Shown one piece after another: positions 16,708 to 25,507 of a stretch of 64,000 nucleotides of DNA (within the stretch, counting starts at the first letter, position 1; each line of letters opens with the position of its first letter). The translations under genes were made by a program, and so were the position numbers. The notes beneath the pieces were generated by a model. That model did no database searches. It was not told where the DNA came from and saw only the letters and a program-made list of their open reading frames with translations. Source of the DNA: JACPFJ01 sp036504875 (lineage in GTDB: Bacteria; Desulfobacterota; Desulfuromonadia; Geobacterales; Pseudopelobacteraceae); contig DASXUK010000046.1 of NCBI GenBank assembly GCA_036504875.1, positions 71,367 to 135,366 of the forward strand, given 5' to 3'.

Positions 16708-19032
16708 ATGGCACCACTGTACATCGTCGGCACCGGACCCGGTGCAATCTCCCATCTGACTGACCAGGCACAGCAGGCCATCTCCGATTCAACCGTTATA
16801 GTCGGTTTTGATACCTACATACAACAGATCCTGCCTCTTCTTGCCGGAAAAGAGATCGTCGCCACCGGCATGATGCAAGAGATCGATCGCTGCCGGGAAG
16901 CCATCCGCAGGGCCAAGGCCGGTGAAGCCGTAGCCTTGGTATCGGGAGGTGATGCCGGAATCTACGGCATGGCCGGTCTCGTACTTGAATTACTTGAACT
17001 CGATTCCTCCGGGGACAAGAACATAGAGCAGCCGGACATCCGTGTCATACCCGGCATTTCGGCCATTCAGGCAGCGGCCTCGGTACTGGGCGCTCCCATA
17101 ATGCACGACTTTGCCGTGATCTCCCTCTCGGACTTACTCACCCCATGGGAACTTATAAAAACCAGGCTAAAGGCCGCAGCAGAGTCCGATTTCGTTATTA
17201 TCATTTTCAATCCTCGCAGCAAAAATCGCGTCACACAGATCGAACAAGCGCAGCAAATCATACTTCGGGAAAGATCACCTGAAACGCCGGTAGGTATCGT
17301 TCGCAATGCCTGTCGTCCAGGCGAAGAGGCCACAGTCACATCCTTGGGCGGGATGCTTGAACACGAGATCGATATGGCCACCGTAGTAGTCATCGGCAAC
17401 GCCAGCAGCTTTGTGGACTGCCGGGGTCGAATGGTAACACCACGCGGATACGCCAGTAAATTTAACAGTAGTCCTGCCGACAGTACTGCTCCACTGAGCC
17501 CGCTAGACAATTCCGGCGCAGTCATGTTCTGCGGCACTGCCTCGGATGTTGGCAAATCAGTTATCACGGCCGGATTTTGCCGCTTGCTGGCCATGCGGGG
17601 AATCTCGGTAGCGCCATTTAAATCGCAGAATATGTCATTGAACTCGTTCGTTACACCCGAAGGGGGAGAAATCGGCCGCGCTCAAGCGCTGCAGGCGCAA
17701 GCCTGCGACATCAGCCCCCATACCGATATGAACCCGATCCTGCTCAAACCCAATTCGGATACCGGCAGTCAAATCATCGTCCAGGGGCGGGCAGTCGGCA
17801 ATATGAATGTCAGCGAATATGACGCCTACAAGCCGCTGGTGTTTGACAGGGTAAAGGAGAGTTTCGAGCGCCTGCGGGACGCCTATGAATTTATTGTCAT
17901 TGAAGGGGCCGGTAGCATCGCAGAGATCAATCTTCGCCATAATGATATTGCCAATCTGAAGATAGCGCTAATGGCGCGCTGCCCGGTTATTTTGGTAGCC
18001 GACATTGACCGAGGCGGAGTTTTTGCGCAGATAGCCGGTACCATCGACCTGCTGGAACCCGAGGAACGCGGCTTTATTCGCGGCCTGATTATCAACAAAT
18101 TTCGTGGAGATGCTTCCATTCTCGCTTCCGGTATAGAGTTTATTGAAAATAGAACCGGGCTGCCGGTATTAGGAGTGGTTCCCTGGCTGCCGGACCTCTG
18201 TTTGCCGGCCGAGGATAGTGTGATGTTGGGGCACCGCTCAAAGCTGATTAATATCCTTAACAGCCATAAACACATCCATATTGGTGTGGTGAAATTGCCA
18301 CGTATCTCAAATTTCACCGATTTTGATCCGTTGCAATCAGAGCCGGATGTGGTGCTGAATTATGTGGAGATGCCGGAACAACTTGAGGGCCTGGATGTAA
18401 TCATCATCCCTGGAAGCAAATCTACGATTGCCGATCTGTATTTTGTCATGGAGCGCGGACTCTATGATGCCATCAAGGACTTCAAGGGGCGAATTATAGG
18501 CATCTGTGGCGGCTACCAGATGTTGGGAGCAAAGATCTATGATCATCTTTCAATAGAATCATCGATCAAGGAAGCTGTCGGAATCGGAGTGTTGGCAGTA
18601 GAAACAGAGATTTTAGCGGAGAAGGAGACCCATCAGGCGCTGGCCCGCCTGGAGGCATCCGGATTGCGGGTGGCTGCCGACTGCACTGAGGTCATAACCG
18701 GTTATGAGATTCACATGGGCAGTACAACCTACACCGGCCCGGCCCGGCCCTTTGCCCGTATCTTCCAGCGCTGTGGATCCGAGGTTGATATTGAGGACGG
18801 ATCAGTATCCGCCAATGGCAGGGTTTTTGGTACTTATCTGCATGGGCTCTTTGAAAACGCGGAATTTCGCGATAGTTTCCTAAATAGCATACGAGCTGAA
18901 AAGGGGCTGCCCCTCAGGCAAGGCGAGCAAATGCAGTATGACCCCCTTGATCGCCTGGCCTTACATCTGGAGCAGCACCTTGACATGGCACAACTCCTTG
19001 ATATCTGCGGGTTGGACAATGCTGGTTCCTGA
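16708..19032 (+). CDS. cobJQ: Fusion of precorrin-3B C17-methyltransferase (CobJ) and cobyric acid synthase (CobQ)
   Basis: One continuous 774-residue frame holds two cobalamin enzymes. Residues 1 to about 248 are CobJ/CbiH: tetrapyrrole methylase GTGPGAISHLT, SGGDAGIYGMAG, VIPGISAIQAAAS, IIIFNPRSKNR. A short Ser/Pro-rich linker (about 252-270) leads to CobQ/CbiP (about 270-774): FCGTASDVGKSV, FKSQNMSLNS, and a glutamine amidotransferase half with nucleophile IGICGGYQM and catalytic His in TYLHGLF. CobJ methylates C17 with ring contraction, and CobQ amidates four carboxylates of adenosylcobyrinic acid a,c-diamide. The two steps are far apart in the pathway. It overlaps cbiB by 14 bases. Confidence 0.93.
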   Translation: MAPLYIVGTGPGAISHLTDQAQQAISDSTVIVGFDTYIQQILPLLAGKEIVATGMMQEIDRCREAIRRAKAGEAVALVSGGDAGIYGMAGLVLELLELDSSGDKNIEQPDIRVIPGISAIQAAASVLGAPIMHDFAVISLSDLLTPWELIKTRLKAAAESDFVIIIFNPRSKNRVTQIEQAQQIILRERSPETPVGIVRNACRPGEEATVTSLGGMLEHEIDMATVVVIGNASSFVDCRGRMVTPRGYASKFNSSPADSTAPLSPLDNSGAVMFCGTASDVGKSVITAGFCRLLAMRGISVAPFKSQNMSLNSFVTPEGGEIGRAQALQAQACDISPHTDMNPILLKPNSDTGSQIIVQGRAVGNMNVSEYDAYKPLVFDRVKESFERLRDAYEFIVIEGAGSIAEINLRHNDIANLKIALMARCPVILVADIDRGGVFAQIAGTIDLLEPEERGFIRGLIINKFRGDASILASGIEFIENRTGLPVLGVVPWLPDLCLPAEDSVMLGHRSKLINILNSHKHIHIGVVKLPRISNFTDFDPLQSEPDVVLNYVEMPEQLEGLDVIIIPGSKSTIADLYFVMERGLYDAIKDFKGRIIGICGGYQMLGAKIYDHLSIESSIKEAVGIGVLAVETEILAEKETHQALARLEASGLRVAADCTEVITGYEIHMGSTTYTGPARPFARIFQRCGSEVDIEDGSVSANGRVFGTYLHGLFENAEFRDSFLNSIRAEKGLPLRQGEQMQYDPLDRLALHLEQHLDMAQLLDICGLDNAGS

Positions 19033-19990
19033 CGCGAGCATCCTGGCCTGTGCGCTCCTGCTTGACCTTGCGCTGGGCGATCCCCGGTGGTTGCCTCACC
19101 CGGTGGTCCTAATCGGCCGGCTGATCAGCCTCCTGGAAAAAGGTTTAAGGAAGGCAGTTCAGCATGAGCGGACGGCCGGAATATTGCTTCTGATTTTCAC
19201 TGTTTCCATCGCCATGACCGTCACCTGGCTGCTGTTGCGCTGCACCTCCTATCTTCATCCGCTGGCCGGCATACTGTCCGCCATTTTCATCTGCTCAACC
19301 TGCCTGGCCGCCCGTTCACTACATACAGAATCAGCATTAGTGGTAACCGCGCTGCGTGCCGGCGATATTGATACCGCACGAAAAAATTTGGCTTATATTG
19401 TCGGACGGGATACTACTGGACTGGAAGAAAACGAGATCTGGCGCGCTTTGATTGAGACGGTGGCCGAGAACACCGCTGACGGTGTTGTTTCGCCCCTTTT
19501 CTGGCTGACCATTGGCGGCCCTGTCGCAGGCATCGGCTTTAAGGCCATCAGTACCCTTGATTCCATGGTCGGCTATAAAAACCCCCGTTATCTGCATTTT
19601 GGCTGGGCCTCAGCTCGGATAGATGACCTGGCCAACTACCTGCCGGCCCGCCTGACCGCTCTGCTGATGATTATCTGCTCCCCGCTGGCCGGGCTTTCCC
19701 TGTCAGGTGCGGCCAGGATCACCCTGCGGGACCGATTGAATCACCCCTCCCCCAACAGTGGTCATCCTGAGGCCGCGGCGGCCGGGTCTCTGGGTGTGCG
19801 CTTGGGAGGTGCAGCTTGTTATGGCGGCCAAACCTCCTGGAAGGAATATATTGGTGATCCTGCCCAGCCGATTGATGAACTGGCCTACCGTGGCATGCTC
19901 AGACTTATGTATATCACCACCTTTTTGATGGTGACAATCTGCATTGCTGTCATTTTATCTCTGAGAGGCGACCATGTCTTCCAATTTTGA
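19019..19990 (+). CDS. cbiB: Adenosylcobinamide-phosphate synthase
   Basis: The start is taken at ATG 19019 (323 residues), overlapping the end of cobJQ, because the protein then begins with the family's hydrophobic segment DLALGDPRWLPHPVVLIGRL. This multi-pass membrane enzyme (called CobD in Pseudomonas, CbiB in Salmonella) attaches aminopropanol phosphate to cobyric acid. Conserved stretches NLAYIVGRDT, ETVAENTADGVVSPLF and GFKAISTLDSMVGYK are all present. It overlaps the next gene by 17 bases. Confidence 0.94.
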   Translation: MLVPDASILACALLLDLALGDPRWLPHPVVLIGRLISLLEKGLRKAVQHERTAGILLLIFTVSIAMTVTWLLLRCTSYLHPLAGILSAIFICSTCLAARSLHTESALVVTALRAGDIDTARKNLAYIVGRDTTGLEENEIWRALIETVAENTADGVVSPLFWLTIGGPVAGIGFKAISTLDSMVGYKNPRYLHFGWASARIDDLANYLPARLTALLMIICSPLAGLSLSGAARITLRDRLNHPSPNSGHPEAAAAGSLGVRLGGAACYGGQTSWKEYIGDPAQPIDELAYRGMLRLMYITTFLMVTICIAVILSLRGDHVFQF

Positions 19991-21059
19991 TCATGGCGGC
20001 AACATCTTCAGCCTGGCCTGCCGCATGGGAGTGCCCTTTGATGAGATCAGTGATTTCTCCGCCAGTATCAATCCGCTGGGTTTGTCCGATCTAGTCAAAA
20101 ATTCCCTGATCGCGGCGCTGGATAGCCTGGTCCATTATCCTGACAACAGTCATTCTCAGTTGAAACAGGCGCTGGCTCATTATCACGGCCTTTCTATTGA
20201 TAATTTTTCGATTGCCAACGGCTCCACTGATATTATCTACCAGCTGCCGACCTTGCTTAAAGGGCGAAAGGCGCTGATTGTCTCGCCATCATTCAGCGAG
20301 TATACGCGGTCGCTAAGCCAGCATGATTGGGTTGCGCAGCACTTTCTGCTTTCGGCGAAGGACAATTTTGAGCTTGATACGGCTGCACTGGAGCGCTCTC
20401 TGACAGAAGGCTTTGACGTCCTCTACCTTTGCAATCCCGGCAATCCCAGTGGCAGTCTCTATCCACGCCACATCCTCGAAAAAGTTTACCGCCTCTGTGC
20501 CGCCTCCGGCACCTTTCTGGTGCTGGATGAGGCTTTTATGGATTTCTGCGAGCAAGCCTCCGCCAAGCAGATGATCATAACCGGTGACCTGGGTATAATC
20601 CTGCGTTCGATGACTAAATTTTTCGCTATCCCTGGTCTGCGGCTAGGTTACGCCATAGCCAGTAGAAGTCTCATCGAACGACTGGAGGCCGGCTCCAGAC
20701 CGTGGGGTGTCAATACTCTGGCACAAGTAGCTGGTGAAGCCGCCTTGAATGACAGCGAACACAACCGCCATACCCTGCAGTTGATTGAGCTGGAACGAAA
20801 TTACCTGCTGGAGCAGCTCTCAGTGTGTCCGGAATTCAAGGCCTACCCATCTGCCGTAAATTATCTGCTAATTGAAATTAAAAACGGAATCAGTGCGTCT
20901 AAACTTAAAGAGCGCCTGATGGAACAGCGAATATTAATCAGGGATTGTTCGAGCTTCAAAGGGTTATCGCCTTATTTTTTCCGCATTGCCGTGCGCACCA
21001 GGCAAGAGAATGTAAGGCTGCTTGAGTGCTTGAAAAAAACTATTAAAGAAAACGGTTAG
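19974..21059 (+). CDS. cobD: Threonine-phosphate decarboxylase (PLP-dependent, cobalamin synthesis)
   Basis: A 361-residue fold-type I PLP enzyme of the histidinol-phosphate aminotransferase family. DFSASINPLGLSD near the N-terminus is typical of CobD, and the PLP lysine is in RSMTKFFAIPGLRLGY. It makes (R)-1-amino-2-propanol phosphate from threonine phosphate, the substrate of the CbiB enzyme encoded just upstream. The overlap with cbiB supports one operon and the CobD assignment over a histidine-pathway aminotransferase. Confidence 0.92.
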   Translation: MSSNFDHGGNIFSLACRMGVPFDEISDFSASINPLGLSDLVKNSLIAALDSLVHYPDNSHSQLKQALAHYHGLSIDNFSIANGSTDIIYQLPTLLKGRKALIVSPSFSEYTRSLSQHDWVAQHFLLSAKDNFELDTAALERSLTEGFDVLYLCNPGNPSGSLYPRHILEKVYRLCAASGTFLVLDEAFMDFCEQASAKQMIITGDLGIILRSMTKFFAIPGLRLGYAIASRSLIERLEAGSRPWGVNTLAQVAGEAALNDSEHNRHTLQLIELERNYLLEQLSVCPEFKAYPSAVNYLLIEIKNGISASKLKERLMEQRILIRDCSSFKGLSPYFFRIAVRTRQENVRLLECLKKTIKENG

Positions 21060-21122
21060 CTCTCTCTGGCGTCCGGCTCGTGACAAGTTGGTGATAAAAA
21101 CCACCGGCAAGGGACCAGTAAT

Positions 21123-21162
21123 AAAAAAGCCCCGCTTCCTGAAACAGGAGCGGGGCTTTTTT
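21123..21162. terminator. Strong bidirectional terminator between cobD and the Bax-inhibitor gene
   Basis: AGCCCCGCT and CCTG pair with CAGG and AGCGGGGCT around a 3-base loop with one bulged T, flanked by six A and six T residues. It can end the cobalamin operon (plus) and the Bax-inhibitor gene (minus). Confidence 0.92.
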
Positions 21163-21179
21163 GCCTGGAAACTGGCAAA

Positions 21180-21875
21180 CTATCTACGGTTACCCACCAG
21201 CCGCAGAAGCATGAGAAAGAGGTTTATGAAATCCAGGTACAGGGTCAGTGCACCCAGAATAGCCGGCTTGCGACCTTCGGAACCGGCAGCAGCCATGGCC
21301 TTGATCTTCCAGGTGTCATAGGCGGTCAGGCCGGTGAAGACGAGCACCCCTACGGCCGATATGATCCACGAGGCCGCATCGCTGCGGGTAAAAATATTAA
21401 CTATTGAGGCAATCACTATGCCGATCAGTCCCATAAAAAGAAAGCTGCCCCACGAGGTCAAATCACGCTTGGTCAGGTAGCCAAAAGCGCTCATGGCGCC
21501 AAACATACCGGCAGTGATGACAAAGGTGGAAGATATGGATTCAGCGGTATAAACAGCAAAGATCACCGACATGGTTACGCCGTTCAGGGCCGAGTAGAGC
21601 AGGAAAAGCATTGATGCCATCCCGGCGCTCAAACGGTTGATGGCGCCGGAGATAGCGATTACCAATCCGAGTTCGGCCAGGATCAGAGCGTAAAAAACCA
21701 GCCGGTTGGCGAACACGGCATTAAGCAGCACCGGCGACGAAACCGTGACCATGGCCATGATTGCCGTAACCAGCAGTCCGCCTCCCATCCAGGCATACAC
21801 CTGGCGGAGCAGGCTGTTTTGAGCAACCACTACCTGGTTGGCGGTGCGCGGGTAATTTATGTTGAACTGGTCCAT
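21180..21875 (-). CDS. Bax inhibitor-1/YccA family membrane protein
   Basis: The 231-residue protein has seven hydrophobic segments and the family signature near the end (TGLTAYDTWKIKAMA and LGALTLYLDFINLFLMLLRL). Members are inner-membrane proteins. Some bacterial homologs conduct Ca2+ or H+, and YccA modulates the FtsH protease. The role here is not evident. The N-terminus NINYPRTANQVVVAQNSLLRQVYAWM is the usual entry into the first membrane helix. Confidence 0.9.
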   Translation of the reverse strand: MDQFNINYPRTANQVVVAQNSLLRQVYAWMGGGLLVTAIMAMVTVSSPVLLNAVFANRLVFYALILAELGLVIAISGAINRLSAGMASMLFLLYSALNGVTMSVIFAVYTAESISSTFVITAGMFGAMSAFGYLTKRDLTSWGSFLFMGLIGIVIASIVNIFTRSDAASWIISAVGVLVFTGLTAYDTWKIKAMAAAGSEGRKPAILGALTLYLDFINLFLMLLRLVGNRR

Positions 21876-21941
21876 GTGCGAATCCTTTCAAATCGTGTTT
21901 CTTCTAAAGTGTGGTTTGTGAACGGAAAAGTCAAGGGCGAA

Positions 21942-22136
21942 TCATTCCGATTGTTGCTCTTTTCTTTGACTATAAAAACCGATCAGAAAATCGGCATCCT
22001 TGGGTGACAGGTCAAATTTGAAAATAGCTTCGTGAACAAGCGGCAGTACCGGTTGGCAGCTATTATCCAGAAGTTGGCCCGAAACCCACTTCACTGCGCG
22101 TCTCAGATCCTCTCCTTCCGGTAATATATTAGGCAT
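21942..22136 (-). CDS. Small hypothetical protein (64 residues)
   Basis: I do not recognise a family name. The ATG at 22136 has AAGGAGC about 9 bases upstream. The protein is soluble and mixed-charge, beginning MPNILPEGEDLRRAVKWVS and ending with a Gln/Lys/Glu-rich tail. It contains no membrane segment or metal motif. It lies between murB and the Bax-inhibitor gene on the same strand. Confidence 0.6.
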   Translation of the reverse strand: MPNILPEGEDLRRAVKWVSGQLLDNSCQPVLPLVHEAIFKFDLSPKDADFLIGFYSQRKEQQSE

Positions 22137-22194
22137 GGTGTTATGCTCCTTTGATGCGGGACAAGCTCAAACCCGCAATAACTGACTCACAGCT

Positions 22195-23148
22195 TTAAAA
22201 ACCTACATAGTTGACCTCTTCCTGTAACTCCACCCCCATCTTCTCCCGCACTTTCCGCTTGACCAACTCGGCCAGATTGAGCACATCAGTGGCGGTAGCC
22301 GCTCGGTCATTGATCAGATAATTACCGTGCTTTTCGCTGATCATTGCGCCGCCAACCCGCGTACCGCGCAGGTTAGCCTGATCGATAAGCCAGCCTGCCG
22401 GAATCATGCAGTTGCGGCAGCGGATCTGCCGGTCTGTCTCAAATTTCTTGATCAAAAGATCATCACTGGGAATCGGATTTATGAAATACGACCCCACGCT
22501 TCTTTCCTTTTCCGTAATAACACTGCGCTTTTCCAGGGTATGTTTTACGTTCTGCCGGATCTCTTCCAAGTGCCCCTCTGACAAGGCTAGATCGACCGCC
22601 ACCACGACCATGCTGCGCTTGCTTTTGAAGATGCTGTTGCGGTAATCGAATTGGCACTCATCCCTGCTGAAACAGAGAAGCTCAAAGGTTTCAACATCAA
22701 CAACAAGCACCTTTTTTACAAGCTCTGCGATGCTGGTGCCGAAAGCGCCGGCATTACCGCGAACTGCACCACCTACTGTACCGGGTATACCGGCCAGCGA
22801 CTCGATCCCGGAAAGTGACAGGTCAGTGGCCCGCTCAACTACCCGCCCCAGCTCTGCTCCGGCTTGGGCGGTAATTACATTGCCCTCATGATCGACAGCG
22901 TCCAGGCCCATCTTGATTACCAATCCATTGAAGCCTTGATCGCTGACTAGGATATTGGTACCACCGGCCAGGATAAAATGAGACAGCCCCCTTTGCTGTA
23001 CAAAATACAGCGCCGCCCGCAACTCCTCGGCATTGGATATACTTGTAAAATAGCGGGCCGGGCCCCCTATGCCGAAGGATGTGAAAGGTGCCAGCGGGAC
23101 ATTTTCCTCAATCACAAGCGGAATGTCTTTGAAGTCGGGGACGATCAT
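22195..23148 (-). CDS. murB: UDP-N-acetylenolpyruvoylglucosamine reductase
   Basis: This 317-residue FAD enzyme reduces UDP-GlcNAc-enolpyruvate to UDP-MurNAc with NADPH. The FAD-binding region has TSFGIGGPARYF, ILAGGTNILVSDQGF and GIESLAGIPGTVGGAVRGN. The C-terminal domain has PAGWLIDQANLRG and EKHGNYLIN, with SYFINP in place of the more common SFFKNP. AGGAGG precedes the ATG. It lies alone here rather than inside the mur-fts cell-wall cluster where it is often found. Confidence 0.94.
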   Translation of the reverse strand: MIVPDFKDIPLVIEENVPLAPFTSFGIGGPARYFTSISNAEELRAALYFVQQRGLSHFILAGGTNILVSDQGFNGLVIKMGLDAVDHEGNVITAQAGAELGRVVERATDLSLSGIESLAGIPGTVGGAVRGNAGAFGTSIAELVKKVLVVDVETFELLCFSRDECQFDYRNSIFKSKRSMVVVAVDLALSEGHLEEIRQNVKHTLEKRSVITEKERSVGSYFINPIPSDDLLIKKFETDRQIRCRNCMIPAGWLIDQANLRGTRVGGAMISEKHGNYLINDRAATATDVLNLAELVKRKVREKMGVELQEEVNYVGF

Positions 23149-23220
23149 TAAAACCTCCTGCGGGAATTCTGTGCCCGTTTTCAGGGGACATATTAATCAA
23201 GAAAAGCGTTTACCGTAGAG

Positions 23221-23337
23221 TTCGCAGAGGTTCGCAGAGGGAAAACAGGAAGATCGGTAAAAAGAAAAAACTACTCCTGGTTTTGCAGATTATAATCTTG
23301 GTTTCCTCTGCGTCCTCGGCGGTTAAACCGCTTTTTT
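23221..23337. repeat. Inverted-repeat intergenic element (CGCAGAGG type)
   Basis: TTCGCAGAGG occurs twice in direct repeat (23221-23240). About 65 bases later the inverse CCTCTGCG appears, followed by TCCTCGGCGGTTAAACCGC and six T residues. The pattern of tandem CGCAGAGG with an opposed CCTCTGCG resembles short palindromic elements scattered between genes in many proteobacteria. Copy number cannot be judged from one window. Confidence 0.5.
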
Positions 23338-23424
23338 AATGGTAACATTGATTGTACCGCATTGCCAGTTTGCGCGGCGACTGAAAAACATCCATGACAC
23401 CCGACTTTTGTGAATATTGAAAAA

Positions 23425-23462
23425 GCTAAAGAAAAGGGACGACCGTTTCCAGTCATCCCTTT
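23425..23462 (-). terminator. Candidate terminator of the crp-aroF operon
   Basis: AAAGGGACGAC (23433-23443) and GTCATCCCTTT (23452-23462) form an 11-pair stem with one mismatch or wobble and an 8-base loop. On the minus strand it is followed by a T-rich TTTCTTT. It lies about 240 bases after the DAHP synthase stop. Confidence 0.5.
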
Positions 23463-23700
23463 AATATTCTCTCCGCCCTGCCGTCAGCTTAAAGGACCTC
23501 CGGCGAGTTCCTTAACAGGTGGGCGACCATGTACCGTTTCAGGCAATTCCCGCACAATGGGGCAGCACACCACGGTAGCTAAAGTCTCCCGTTCATTTAT
23601 TTATTCCGCCCGGGCACAACAACCAGCGCACAAAGCAGAGAGAACATGATAAATACTACACTCCTGATTTAGCATTTTCAAGACTGTTTTATGGTTTTGA

Positions 23701-24714
23701 TCAGGCGTTGCCCAGATAATCTATCAGACGCCGCACGTCGATCATCAACTGTTCAAATCCGGGGAAATTTAGCGATTGCGGGCCATCCGAAAGTGCTTTT
23801 TCCGGTTCGGGATGCACCTCGACCAGAACACCGTGGGCCCCGGCCACTAAAGCCGCCAGAGTCATGGGAGGCACCAGGCTGCGCTTGCCGGTTGCATGGG
23901 AGGGATCGACCATGATCGGCAGGTGCGACAGTTCCTTGATCAGTGGCGCAACCGCCAGATCAAGGGTATTGCGGGTAGCAGTCTCATAGGTGCGGATACC
24001 CCGCTCGCAAAGAATAACCTGTTGGTTTCCTTCAGCCAGAATATACTCGGCAGCTGCCAGAAATTCTTCGATCGTGGCGCTCATGCCACGTTTGAGCAAC
24101 ACCGGCTTACGAATCCGGCCTACTTCACGCAGCAGATCAAAGTTCTGCATGTTGCGGGCGCCCACCTGCAAAAGGTCGGCGTATTCAGCCACCAGCCCCA
24201 CGTTATCCGGACTCATTACCTCGGTCACGATCGGCAGCCCACTCTCTTTTCCAGCCCGGGCCAGAAGTTTCAGCCCCTCTTCGCGCATCCCCTGAAAGGT
24301 ATGTGGTCCGGTTCTTGGCTTGAAAGCGCCGCCGCGCAACATATCGGCACCTGCTTTTTTCACAAACAAGGCGGTTTTCATGATTTGTTCTTCGCTCTCG
24401 ACCGCGCAGGGCCCGGCTACCATGACAGGCTTGCAGCCTTGTCCGACCCGCACTCCGGCTACATCGACAATGGTATCCTCAGGATGAAAATCCCGCGACA
24501 CCAGCTTGTAAGGCTTGGAAACATGAATCACCCGTTGTACTCCCGGCAGTTCCAGAATTTTGCTGTCATCCACATAGCCGTGGTTACCCAGAACACCGAT
24601 GGCGGTCCGTTCGCTGCCTGGAATCGGGGCGGCTGTAAAACCCATTTCCCTGACCACTTGGGTAACCGCATCAACATCGGCTTGGGTGGCATTATGATTC
24701 ATAACTATCAGCAT
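23701..24714 (-). CDS. aroF: 3-deoxy-7-phosphoheptulonate synthase (DAHP synthase, N-terminal ferredoxin-like type)
   Basis: A 337-residue enzyme of the type I-beta family that condenses phosphoenolpyruvate and erythrose 4-phosphate in the first shikimate step. Residues 1-70 form the ferredoxin-like regulatory domain, the usual site of aromatic amino acid control. The catalytic barrel has VMVAGPCAVES, LRGGAFKPRTGPHTFQG, PVLLKRGMSATIEE, CERGIRTYE and PIMVDPSHATGKR. It starts 1 base after the Crp/Fnr gene ends. Erythrose 4-phosphate could come from the transketolase encoded upstream. Confidence 0.94.
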   Translation of the reverse strand: MLIVMNHNATQADVDAVTQVVREMGFTAAPIPGSERTAIGVLGNHGYVDDSKILELPGVQRVIHVSKPYKLVSRDFHPEDTIVDVAGVRVGQGCKPVMVAGPCAVESEEQIMKTALFVKKAGADMLRGGAFKPRTGPHTFQGMREEGLKLLARAGKESGLPIVTEVMSPDNVGLVAEYADLLQVGARNMQNFDLLREVGRIRKPVLLKRGMSATIEEFLAAAEYILAEGNQQVILCERGIRTYETATRNTLDLAVAPLIKELSHLPIMVDPSHATGKRSLVPPMTLAALVAGAHGVLVEVHPEPEKALSDGPQSLNFPGFEQLMIDVRRLIDYLGNA

Positions 24715-24715
24715 A

Positions 24716-25414
24716 TCATTTCTCCGTTTCGTGGCGCTCCGAAAGCATTTCCAGCTTATCCATCCGGTGGATCACCACCCGGCTCCCCTGCACCTCGATA
24801 ATGCCTTCTTCTTTAAGTTTGCGTAATGTGCGGGAAATGGTTTCACTGGCGGTGCCGAGCCGCGAGGCCAGCTCACCTTTTTTAACCCCCAGGTCGATGT
24901 AGGTAATCCCGCCGAATGTGGTGGATTTTTCAACCGCTCTTCTAACCAGAAAGGAAGCTAAGCGCGAGGTCACATCGGCAAAAGAGAGCTCCTCAATCTG
25001 GCGCGCAAACTGCCGCAACAAAAGGGATAGTGACACCACCAGGTTAAGGGTGAAACTTGGGTTTCTATTCATCAACTCCAGAAAACCTTGCTTGGGGAGA
25101 TACAAAACTTCACCCGGCGAAAGGGCACGGGCCTCGGCCGGATATTTGCCGTCACCGAAAAAAGCCGCCTCGGCAAAGGTTTCTCCCGGCTGAACAAAAT
25201 GCAGCACCTTTTCCCGTCCCTCCTGGGATATGCGGCAAAGCTTGATGCTTCCAGAAACCAGCAGGTAAAAGCCGGTCGCGTCCTCCCCCTCACCGAACAA
25301 GGTTTCCCCTTTACGGAACTTGCGCCGCACAGTGATGGTCGCAAGTTCAGCCAGATCGCTCTCCTTCAGACCGGAAAAAAGCAGGGGTTTTTTTAACAGT
25401 TCGATCAGTTCCAT
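24716..25414 (-). CDS. Crp/Fnr family transcriptional regulator
   Basis: The 232-residue protein has an N-terminal cyclic-nucleotide-binding-like beta-roll (about 10-125; LFGEGEDATGFYLLVSGSIKL), a dimer helix, and a C-terminal winged helix (about 150-225) with KKGELASRLGTASETISRTL as the recognition motif. It has no N-terminal cysteine cluster for an Fe-S centre as in Fnr, so its effector is unknown. It is cotranscribed with aroF by spacing, which may mean autoregulation rather than a functional link. Confidence 0.9.
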   Translation of the reverse strand: MELIELLKKPLLFSGLKESDLAELATITVRRKFRKGETLFGEGEDATGFYLLVSGSIKLCRISQEGREKVLHFVQPGETFAEAAFFGDGKYPAEARALSPGEVLYLPKQGFLELMNRNPSFTLNLVVSLSLLLRQFARQIEELSFADVTSRLASFLVRRAVEKSTTFGGITYIDLGVKKGELASRLGTASETISRTLRKLKEEGIIEVQGSRVVIHRMDKLEMLSERHETEK

Positions 25415-25442
25415 AAATATTATAAATCTTTCTTTACGTAAA

Positions 25443-25498
25443 GCTCACAAAGACACAAAGAATGCACAAATTGATTGCCTTTGTGTCCTTGTGTGAGC
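25443..25498. repeat. Inverted-repeat element between tkt and the crp-like gene
   Basis: GCTCACAAAGACACAAAG (25443-25460) faces CTTTGTGTCCTTGTGTGAGC (25479-25498). The arms match except for two extra bases, with an 18-base loop. It begins 9 bases beyond the tkt stop and could act as its terminator, although there is no strong T run. The CACAAAGACACAAAG sequence type is commonly dispersed between genes in related bacteria. Confidence 0.6.
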
Positions 25499-25507
25499 AT
25501 GGTTGTG

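Larger units (their letters stand above)
23149..23700. other. 552-base gap without a supported gene
   Basis: Short open frames here lack ribosome sites and family-like sequence. The stretch holds a dispersed-type inverted repeat (23221-23330) and a hairpin that may terminate the DAHP synthase gene (23433-23462). The remainder shows nothing I can name. Confidence 0.5.

Noticed and set aside
23410..23649. A 79-codon plus-strand frame in the murB-aroF gap
   Set aside because: Runs through a hairpin, no Shine-Dalgarno sequence, and composition unlike the neighbouring genes.
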